The notes under the pieces were generated by a model. It searched no databases. It saw only the letters and a list, made by a program, of their open reading frames with translations, and was not told the DNA's origin. Positions 14,448 to 19,682 of a DNA stretch of 19,682 bases are shown piece by piece. The first letter of the stretch is position 1; each line of letters starts with the position of its first letter. Source of the DNA: NC2004 sp050874905. Its GTDB lineage: Bacteria > Bacillota > Clostridia > Lachnospirales > Lachnospiraceae. The position numbers and the translations under genes are program-made. The stretch lies in assembly GCA_050874905.1 (NCBI GenBank), contig JBNMLP010000029.1, positions 1 through 19,682 of the forward strand, in the 5' to 3' direction.

Positions 14448-14990
14448 ATGAAACATACTCTGTTTTTTTCACTGGGCGCAGTCACCGGATTCCTCGCAGT
14501 ATTTGCCATGATCCTTCTGATCAAATATGTGCTGGGCAAAAAGAATTATCGCTTTGGCGGCTGTAACTATGACGAACGACAGCTTTTAGCACGGGGAAAA
14601 GCCTACAAATACGGCTATTTTTCCCTGCTGCTCTGCACCATGCTGATCGCAATCAGCGGCATCAAAATGTTGTTCAGTGTAAGCGGCTTCTTTATCGGGA
14701 TCTGCATCTCCATTTTCATTTTTGCAGTTGTCTGCATCAGGGAAGATGCCTATATGTCCCTTACCGAAAATGCAAAAGGCATCAACGCAATGTTTGCTCT
14801 GATCACCCTCATCAATTATGCCACGAGCATTCCGGTAATTACAAACAAAAAACTGCTGCTGGATCATGGAGTCCTCTCCGTCCGCTGCATGAACCTCACC
14901 TGCGCAGTGCTCTTCACCCTTATTTTAGTTGTATTTAATGCGAAATTAATTTATGATAAGAAACAGGAAAAGGATGACGATACACTATGA
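14448..14990 (+). CDS. Four-segment membrane protein of unknown function, partner of the XRE regulator
   Basis: This encodes 180 residues, with AGGAGG 6 nt before the ATG. Hydrophobic segments lie at about residues 5-28, 56-74, 76-95 and 112-165, likely four to five spans. Between the first two is a conserved-looking hydrophilic stretch (NYDERQLLARGKAYKYG). The protein ends in a charged tail. Such small membrane proteins are often encoded directly before a short XRE regulator of the YozG kind in Firmicutes and may control it or sense the membrane, but no function is established. The 3' end overlaps the regulator gene by 4 nt (ATGA). Confidence 0.75.
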   Translation: MKHTLFFSLGAVTGFLAVFAMILLIKYVLGKKNYRFGGCNYDERQLLARGKAYKYGYFSLLLCTMLIAISGIKMLFSVSGFFIGICISIFIFAVVCIREDAYMSLTENAKGINAMFALITLINYATSIPVITNKKLLLDHGVLSVRCMNLTCAVLFTLILVVFNAKLIYDKKQEKDDDTL

Positions 14991-15181
14991 AGAATCTGAA
15001 AATGAAATCGGCGAGAGCCGCCCTTGACCTGTCCCAGCAGGATCTGGCAAAAGCCTGCGGAGTGTCCCGCCAGACGATCAATGCCATCGAAAAGGGCGAT
15101 TACAATCCAACGATCAAACTGTGCCGGACCATTTGCAAGGCCTTAGGAAAAACACTGGATGAGCTATTCTGGGAGGAATAG
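14987..15181 (+). CDS. Small XRE-family transcriptional regulator, YozG-like
   Basis: This encodes 64 residues consisting almost only of a helix-turn-helix: ALDLSQQDLAKACGVSRQTI is the core, then IEKGDYNPTIKLCRTICKAL and the end GKTLDELFWEE. The length and ending are typical of YozG-type regulators that sit beside membrane-protein and exporter genes. It is translationally coupled to the preceding gene. It probably represses the operon from the dyad near 12181-12222, though this is inferred. The last codons and the stop lie inside the stem of the operon's terminator, so the protein ending and the transcription stop share the same bases. Confidence 0.9.
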   Translation: MKNLKMKSARAALDLSQQDLAKACGVSRQTINAIEKGDYNPTIKLCRTICKALGKTLDELFWEE

Positions 15182-15199
15182 CTCATCCAGTGTTTTTTA
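15147..15199. terminator. Bidirectional terminator overlapping the end of the XRE gene
   Basis: A perfect 19-bp stem (15151-15169 with 15176-15194) and a 6-nt loop are followed by TTTTTT on the plus strand and by GTTTTT on the minus strand. The 5' arm and the loop are coding sequence for the last residues of the regulator, and the TAG stop lies at the start of the 3' arm. It can end both the plus-strand ABC operon and the convergent minus-strand peptidase operon. Confidence 0.9.
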
Positions 15200-15240
15200 T
15201 GGGACGCAACCTTACACCTTACCACCTCTGTTTGTTTTTA

Positions 15241-15458
15241 TTATTTTCCCCAGACTTCTTCTGCCACTTCTTTTACCAGCTTCAATTTGTTCCACTGTTC
15301 TTCTTCGGTAAGCTTATTACCGATCTCACAGGAAGCAAATCCACCAGATCTTCTTCATTCGGATATACTTCCTTTGTCAGCTCTGCATTATATGGCATTG
15401 TAAACTGTGCTAAAAACTGTGCCGGAGCCGGCATTGTCTGCTTTGCTACAATACTCAT
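15241..15458 (-). pseudogene. Small gene coupled to the M15 peptidase, broken by a one-base frameshift
   Basis: An ATG at 15458 overlaps the peptidase stop (ATGA), and the frame begins MSIVAKQTMPAPAQFLAQFT and continues to NEEDLVD. In that frame the sequence then turns unprotein-like and stops at 15284-15282. One frame over, from about 15340, it reads on as FASCEIGNKLTEEEQWNKL and VKEVAEEVWGK and stops at TAA (15243-15241). The full span is 218 nt, one short of a multiple of three, which fits a single-base loss near 15335-15345. The repaired protein would be about 72 residues with a charged helical tail. I do not recognise the family. A sequencing error is the main alternative to a true mutation. 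Confidence 0.6.
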
Positions 15459-17074
15459 CCTCCAAAATAAGAAAAATGCATATAATCACGACTGGAAGAA
15501 AAAATTCCCTGTGTAAATCCATATTTATTCATTATATGGGCAAATTCTCCATCCATTGGTATAGAATACGGATTTTTTCCTGGTTTATAAAGTCTTCCAC
15601 AAAGGATCGTTCCATCATTACGGATCTGATAATTTTCTTCCGGATTGATATCGATCGCCAGTCCCATCATATGCTCGCCCTTCCGGTATGAGTATGCCCC
15701 AATTGAATGGATTGGAAATTTTTCTTTTCCTTTATAGATTTCTTCAAAAGCCTTTTTTACAGATGAAGCAATGTTTTTATGTACAGTAAGATTATAATGC
15801 TTTGTGATCTTCTTGCCAGAAGTTCCCTTTTTAAAATCCCATGCACGAATGCGGATCGTTTTCATATTTTTTCTAGCCTTTTTGTCTGAAGAATAACTTT
15901 TATAGCTCTTCCTGCCAAAAATCCGCTGACAACGCTGCTGATAATCCTCTGCCTGACAAGAATAATAATTCATTACTCCTTCTAATTCATCCGATACTGC
16001 ACCCTTGCAACATATACCATCCTTCATAATATATGGTATAATGACAAAATTATAACTTGCACCATGCGGAACTTTTGTAAGCTTACAGGACGTTTTGGTA
16101 CCACCAGAGATTTTTTTCAGTTGTATGATAGTTCCATCATTTTCTTTCTTTGCCAGCAGATAGCCGGATGCATTCCCTGACTGCTTCCATGTCACTGTCA
16201 TTTTCCCTTTCCCGGTTACCGTTGCTTTTTTCAAATCCACTCCAGCAGGACCTGTCATTGCTTCGATTACATTTGATGGGTATTCCGCTACCAGACGGTC
16301 TTCATATACCGGTTCCACATATCGATTCTGGTTCTGGTTTGGCACAGAATTCCAATTAGAATCAAAACCCCAGAAATCATCCCACTCACTGCGGCTTGCC
16401 TCCGTCGTTGCAGGAGCCTCAGTCGTTGCAAGTGTCTGTGTGGTTACTTCCACTTGCTCATAAACACCTGCAACTACTTTATAGTAGTATTTCGTTCCCA
16501 ATACCAGATTCTTATCCTCAAAAGTAAAATCACTACTATAGTAGGAATTCTCTTTTGTACTGATCAACTCAAAACCATCATTTTTAGACAGACTTCGGTA
16601 AATGAGATATTTCGTTGCCCCATTTACCGCAGGATAATGAAGTGTTATCGTGGTTTCATTCTTCACCTCTGCCCAGATACAATATGTCTGTGCTATACTC
16701 ACTACATTGGAAAATGCACCCTTTACATCTCTCATTCCATCCTCACATACTGCCCGGACTTTGTAATAGTATGTCTGTATTCCGGTCGCATCACTGTCAC
16801 AATACATAAGGTTCTCACTGTCTTCGTAAGTATTGATCGTTCCCTGCCAGTGAAAACCGGAGTTTGGCTTCGTACTGCGGTAAACATCATACCAGCTTGC
16901 ACCAGATTGTGGTTTAACCTTAAGAATGATAGCTCCCTGCTCATTTCTGGTAATACTTTTTACTGTAGCTTTCCCCGGCTTCTTTGTCTTAGCTGCTGCC
17001 TGTGTGATCCCACCCATGTTAACACAGGTAAGTGTCAGCATCACCGCCACCATAAATGCAATTACTCTTTTCAT
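15455..17074 (-). CDS. Secreted M15-family D-Ala-D-Ala carboxypeptidase/endopeptidase with fibronectin-like repeats
   Basis: This encodes 539 residues from the ATG at 17074, with AAGAGGAG 7 nt upstream; the in-frame ATG at 17095 has no good site. A signal peptide is clear (MKRVIAFMVAVMLTLTCVNM, cleavage probably near QAAA). Two fibronectin-like modules follow (strands such as WYDVYRSTKP and YYYKVRAV), then a Thr/Gln/Asn-rich linker (TTEAPATTEASRSEWDD), then a third module. The C-terminal ~110 residues are an M15 zinc peptidase: H468 and D475 in GEHMMGLAIDIN, and D530 and H533 in RDYMHFS, the expected zinc and catalytic residues. It should trim peptidoglycan peptides outside the cell. It lies 33 nt after the TVP38-like gene and overlaps a small coupled gene. 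Confidence 0.85.
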   Translation of the reverse strand: MKRVIAFMVAVMLTLTCVNMGGITQAAAKTKKPGKATVKSITRNEQGAIILKVKPQSGASWYDVYRSTKPNSGFHWQGTINTYEDSENLMYCDSDATGIQTYYYKVRAVCEDGMRDVKGAFSNVVSIAQTYCIWAEVKNETTITLHYPAVNGATKYLIYRSLSKNDGFELISTKENSYYSSDFTFEDKNLVLGTKYYYKVVAGVYEQVEVTTQTLATTEAPATTEASRSEWDDFWGFDSNWNSVPNQNQNRYVEPVYEDRLVAEYPSNVIEAMTGPAGVDLKKATVTGKGKMTVTWKQSGNASGYLLAKKENDGTIIQLKKISGGTKTSCKLTKVPHGASYNFVIIPYIMKDGICCKGAVSDELEGVMNYYSCQAEDYQQRCQRIFGRKSYKSYSSDKKARKNMKTIRIRAWDFKKGTSGKKITKHYNLTVHKNIASSVKKAFEEIYKGKEKFPIHSIGAYSYRKGEHMMGLAIDINPEENYQIRNDGTILCGRLYKPGKNPYSIPMDGEFAHIMNKYGFTQGIFSSSRDYMHFSYFGG

Positions 17075-17107
17075 ACTTTGTCTCCTCTTGTTCATTATAA
17101 TTTTTTT

Positions 17108-17779
17108 CTACCCTTTCCGTCGTCTGTTCCACCACATATTCCCCAGTATCGCTGCTACAGAGATCAACACCCGGAACAATAACAGCAATATAAATGTTTT
17201 GGAAAATGGATCTTCTAATTGTTCTCCCAAAAAGGTATCTGTCACGATCATCAGTGATGCCCCCAATAAACTTCCGATCAGATATATAGGATAGGGAGTT
17301 TCACACGCTCCAAAATAAAGACTCACCACATCTCCCGGAAGGCAGCCGATGATCCTTGTAAAAAAACAGGCAAATAATGTATTTTCCTGCTGATACTGAT
17401 AGATCCACTCTGCTTTGGGATATTTATGGCAGATGGATCTTACCATATCTCCTCCGCTGACGCGCCCCAACAGATAAGGAACCGTGACCGTCACACACAC
17501 TCCCATGGTGCTGACAAACAGCGCCACCGGTGAAGAAAATAACAATCCATTCACCATAAACAATGCAGTGATCGGAAATACGATCGTCAGACTTTTCAAT
17601 GCAAAAAACAACAAAAGAACGAACGCAGCAAGAATATGGTTATCTGGTGTATAACGCAAGATGGTCTGCACTGACAACTCTCCATCTGTCTGCCAAAGCA
17701 CAAAAAACAACAGACACACCATGATCAGAATAGCTGCGACCGGGATCCATTTTTTTCCAATCTTCTTTTTCGTATGCAC
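17108..17779 (-). CDS. TVP38/TMEM64 (DedA/VTT-like) membrane protein
   Basis: This encodes 223 residues starting at a GTG at 17779 (AAGG 6 nt upstream); another GTG one codon earlier is possible. There is a first hydrophobic segment at about residues 12-32. The VTT region follows, with PITALFMVNGLLFSSPVAL, TVPYLLGRVSGG near residue 100, and FFTRIIGCLPGDVVSLYFGA near residue 140. The last matches the conserved re-entrant R...PGD...G pattern of the family. DedA-superfamily proteins are implicated in lipid scrambling and membrane homeostasis. It appears to be the first gene of a unit with the M15 peptidase. No convincing promoter was seen in the 60 nt upstream. Confidence 0.85.
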   Translation of the reverse strand: MHTKKKIGKKWIPVAAILIMVCLLFFVLWQTDGELSVQTILRYTPDNHILAAFVLLLFFALKSLTIVFPITALFMVNGLLFSSPVALFVSTMGVCVTVTVPYLLGRVSGGDMVRSICHKYPKAEWIYQYQQENTLFACFFTRIIGCLPGDVVSLYFGACETPYPIYLIGSLLGASLMIVTDTFLGEQLEDPFSKTFILLLLFRVLISVAAILGNMWWNRRRKG

Positions 17780-17832
17780 CACCTGCCTTTCTTCTAAATC
17801 TATACTCTATGCTATTATTTTCTCCCATAAGA

Positions 17833-17873
17833 AAAATATGCTTCTTTAAATGTATACCTACATTTAAAGAAGC
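17833..17873 (-). terminator. Intrinsic terminator after the MCP-like gene
   Basis: A perfect 14-bp stem (GCTTCTTTAAATGT at 17840-17853 with 17860-17873) and a 6-nt loop are followed on the minus strand by ATATTTTTC. It lies 30 nt after the stop of the MCP-like gene. The stem is AT-rich, so it may be leaky into the next operon. Confidence 0.75.
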
Positions 17874-17902
17874 TATTTTACTGTACCTATTCTTTTGGGG
17901 AA

Positions 17903-18418
17903 TTACTCTTCACCGTTTAACTGCTCTGCTAATGCCAGTGCCTTCGCAAGCTCTTCCTTAATATTCTGAACGTCTTCAATATACCGCTCGGTTGTAGTGT
18001 TTGTGCCTGTGATCGACTGTCCCATATCTTTTAACTGATTGGTGATTCCAACTAAAGCACTGTCAATCTCTTTGGCGGAGTTATCACTGTCATTGGATAA
18101 TTTTCCCATCTCTGTTGCGACAACCGCAAAACCTCTTCCGGCATCTCCGCTTCTGGCTGCTTCAATAGAAGCATTCAGTGCAAGAATGTTGGAACGTTTC
18201 GCATTGCCACGGATACGGTCTACTACGCTTACTGCAGAGCGCACTGACTCGTCCACTGCTGATGTTACTGCATTCAACCCCTGCAACTGTCTGGAAATCC
18301 CTTCAAATCCCTGTACGATTGATTCAATATCTGCCTGAATAGCAGAAATCGAATCATTAAATTCCTTTATAATTGTCTGCATATCTATTACATTTGCATT
18401 CTCTAAATTCTCACTCAT
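17903..18418 (-). CDS. Stand-alone cytoplasmic MCP signalling-domain protein
   Basis: This encodes 171 residues from the ATG at 18418, with AGGAGG 7 nt upstream. It is almost entirely helical coiled coil. The highly conserved hairpin tip of methyl-accepting chemotaxis proteins lies at residues 76-107 (SNILALNASIEAARSGDAGR, then GFAVVATEMGKL), where CheW and CheA bind. There is no membrane segment, no HAMP and no sensor domain, and the helices on each side of the tip are short (about 70 residues). No chemotaxis genes lie nearby. It could be a soluble receptor, an adaptor for a receptor array, or a regulator unrelated to motility. An extended -10 promoter directly precedes it, so it is probably a single-gene unit. 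Confidence 0.8.
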   Translation of the reverse strand: MSENLENANVIDMQTIIKEFNDSISAIQADIESIVQGFEGISRQLQGLNAVTSAVDESVRSAVSVVDRIRGNAKRSNILALNASIEAARSGDAGRGFAVVATEMGKLSNDSDNSAKEIDSALVGITNQLKDMGQSITGTNTTTERYIEDVQNIKEELAKALALAEQLNGEE

Positions 18419-18463
18419 TTCTTTTCCTCCTGTATTCTGATGCACGATTAGTTGCTATTTCTA

Positions 18464-18472
18464 ATTATAACA
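18464..18472 (-). promoter_or_regulatory. Extended -10 promoter of the MCP-like gene
   Basis: The minus strand reads TGTTATAAT (18472-18464), a consensus TATAAT with the extended TGn element. No good -35 is seen at 17 nt, which is usual for extended -10 promoters. The leader to the ATG would be about 40 nt. Confidence 0.6.
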
Positions 18473-18532
18473 TCATTTCAGAAAAACTACTACTAAAAAC
18501 TGTGATTTTGCACAATGTAATTTTGCTGTTTT

Positions 18533-19258
18533 TTATACTTCCCTCTGTAATACTGCCAACTGCTTTTTTAAGGCATTAATTTCCGCAGTTTTTGCTTTTA
18601 AGTCCTCTTTCTGTGCTTGTAGTACCGCATCTTTTTGTTGAATTGTGATATTCTTTTCCCGTAATGCCACATTCTTTTTCTCAAGCTCCACCTTCTGCTG
18701 ATTGATCTCTCCCTGCATCTCATCAATCATATAGCTTACTGTATTGCGATCTAACTCCTGCAACTCTTTGGAAAACATCCCCATCACCTTCTTTGTATTC
18801 AGACACAGCTTATAAAGATCTTCATATAATGGCAAAAATTCCGGATATGATCGTAACAGCTTTACAATCTCCCTTTCATCCTCCGCACTGAAAAAAGTGA
18901 GCCATGCCTCTAACTTATTTTTGATAGGTTTATTGTGATGATTTTTCCTGAAAATGTCAAGCGGTAAAAAGATGTATTTTTGTAACAGATCAATTTTTAC
19001 GCCACTGTCCACCACCTGTTCAGCACGATGAACATACACCTCTTCGTATGGATGAAATTCTTTCGGGCTATGCTCATATAACACGATCGTATATACGTTT
19101 TTAATATCTTTATAACTGAATTTATGCTCCGCACTCTGATCGCGTACGCGTTTATACTGACGCAACAACAGATCTGCAGAATAACAGGCACATCGCTGCC
19201 CCGGAAACATATAACCTACCTTTTGCACTTCAATATTGGCAATGCTGCCATCCTCCTG
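18533..19258 (-). pseudogene. 5'-truncated Rpn/PD-(D/E)XK transposase-family nuclease
   Basis: The frame is open from just after a TAG (19261-19259) and reads QEDGSIANIEVQKVGYMFPG onward, about 241 residues to the stop. This is the typical middle of Rpn-type recombination-promoting nucleases, where a DGS..NIEVQ strand carries the second catalytic motif and is followed by an ACYSADLLLRQYKRVR helix. The preceding ~100 residues, including the strand with the first catalytic Asp, are absent, and no ATG is available; the nearest start is a GTG at 19228 inside the conserved strand. The C-terminal 70 residues are a Lys/Glu/Gln-rich coiled coil, also normal for the family. It is probably an inactive remnant after a rearrangement at about 19260. 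Confidence 0.7.
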
Positions 19259-19261
19259 CTA

Positions 19262-19553
19262 TGTTTTTACGGTCCGCATAAAAATATCCTAGCATAGCAG
19301 ACGAGGCCTGTCCAACAACCAAAAGTTGTTAAAATCAACACTCTGTGGTTGTCAATGTCGAATCCTTTACAGAAAAAAGTCAATGAATCTATGCGCTGTT
19401 TTAATTCCAAAAAAGCAAGGCCAGATCTACACACTCCCATTTTCAAAGGAATGTGCAAATCCAGCCCTGCTCTATTGTCGATTTTATGTCGAAATGTCAA
19501 GATATTACTACTGATTTTCACCCCAGTATGTTCTGATGCATCTCTTTTTTTCC
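19262..19553. other. Gene-free stretch upstream of the Rpn remnant
   Basis: Open frames on both strands here have unprotein-like composition and no ribosome sites. Visible details are a short hairpin AACAAC-CAAAA-GTTGTT at about 19314-19330 and three scattered TGTCGA words. A TTGACA is seen on the minus strand near 19500, but with no matching -10. The stretch may include the break point that removed the 5' part of the Rpn gene. No clear terminator for the gene ending at 19554 was found. Confidence 0.35.
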
Positions 19554-19682
19554 CTATTCTAATTCCAGTACAACACTTTGATATCCGTCTAATATGATCT
19601 CTTGTTTTGTCAGCTCCACGTTAGAAAGGTTGTTTAACAGCACTTCCCGTACCGCTCCCGGAAGGGAAACTGCCCGACGTTC
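19554..19682 (-). CDS. C-terminal end of an enzyme, possibly an alpha-glucosidase-type glycoside hydrolase (partial)
   Basis: The frame enters from the right edge and stops at TAG (19556-19554), giving 42 residues: RRAVSLPGAVREVLLNNLSN, then a VELTKQEIILDGYQSVVLELE ending. A tail of the form LLNN...L..Y.SVVLEL resembles the C-terminal beta domain of family GH13 oligo-1,6-glucosidase or trehalose-6-phosphate hydrolase, which often end in a similar strand. The match is short, so only the presence of a gene end is firm. It is transcribed in the same direction as the Rpn remnant. Confidence 0.55.
   Translation of the reverse strand, partial: ERRAVSLPGAVREVLLNNLSNVELTKQEIILDGYQSVVLELE

Noticed and set aside
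15190..15516. 108-codon plus-strand frame after the XRE gene
   Set aside because: It begins inside the terminator and is antisense to the frameshifted small gene and the peptidase end; rich in Phe and Ser as expected for a shadow.
17640..17828. 62-codon minus-strand frame with an ATG upstream of the TVP38-like gene
   Set aside because: It overlaps the TVP38-like gene in another frame, lacks a ribosome site and has shadow-like composition.
19356..19492. Three TGTCGA words as a possible regulatory repeat
   Set aside because: Irregular spacing and short length; expected by chance in such sequence.
19267..19521. 84-codon minus-strand frame upstream of the Rpn remnant
   Set aside because: No ribosome site and no domain resemblance; it does not join in frame to the Rpn remnant.

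Overview
The window looks like chromosome from a gut-type Firmicute, most likely a Lachnospiraceae-like Clostridium relative. This is inferred from moderate-to-low G+C, strong AGGAGG ribosome sites 5-8 nt before most starts, TTGACA-17-TATAAT-like promoters, short overlapping operons, a NiCo-type riboswitch before a metal exporter, and an Rpn/PD-(D/E)XK transposase-type remnant. No rRNA, tRNA, CRISPR array, prophage or intact insertion sequence was seen.

Layout. Positions 1-873 hold the end of one gene, a small protein gene of unknown function and an AT-rich stretch closed by a long bidirectional terminator. On the minus strand, 895-5894 carries an AGCS sodium/amino-acid symporter followed by four genes for a multi-subunit flavin and iron-sulfur amino-acid dehydrogenase of the HcnABC / archaeal proline dehydrogenase / opine oxidase kind. 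Each of the two transcription units has a terminator-like hairpin very close to its putative start. Positions 6058-7150 hold two membrane-anchored proteins of unknown function and a start-less coding remnant. Positions 7182-8336 form a complete metal-exporter unit: promoter, NiCo riboswitch aptamer, competing terminator and CDF transporter. Positions 8413-10358 are a YtrA-type GntR repressor with an ABC ATPase and permease behind tandem palindromic operators. Positions 10417-12043 are lrgA-lrgB plus a cytidylate-kinase-like gene.

The only large plus-strand block, 12266-15181, is a NatAB-like ABC exporter, a membrane protein and a small XRE regulator. It ends in a terminator whose stem contains the last codons of the regulator gene. 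Positions 15241-17779, on the minus strand, are a TVP38/DedA-like membrane protein, a secreted M15 peptidase with fibronectin-like repeats, and a coupled small gene broken by a one-base frameshift. The right end has a stand-alone cytoplasmic MCP signalling domain, a 5'-truncated Rpn-like gene, and the C-terminus of an enzyme that may be a glycosidase.

The most notable elements are the riboswitch-exporter unit and the symporter-dehydrogenase cluster. The first has a readable structural switch: the 3' side of aptamer helices P4 and P1 is reused as the 5' arm of the terminator. The second is a plausible sodium-coupled uptake and oxidation route for an amino acid whose identity cannot be read from the sequence.
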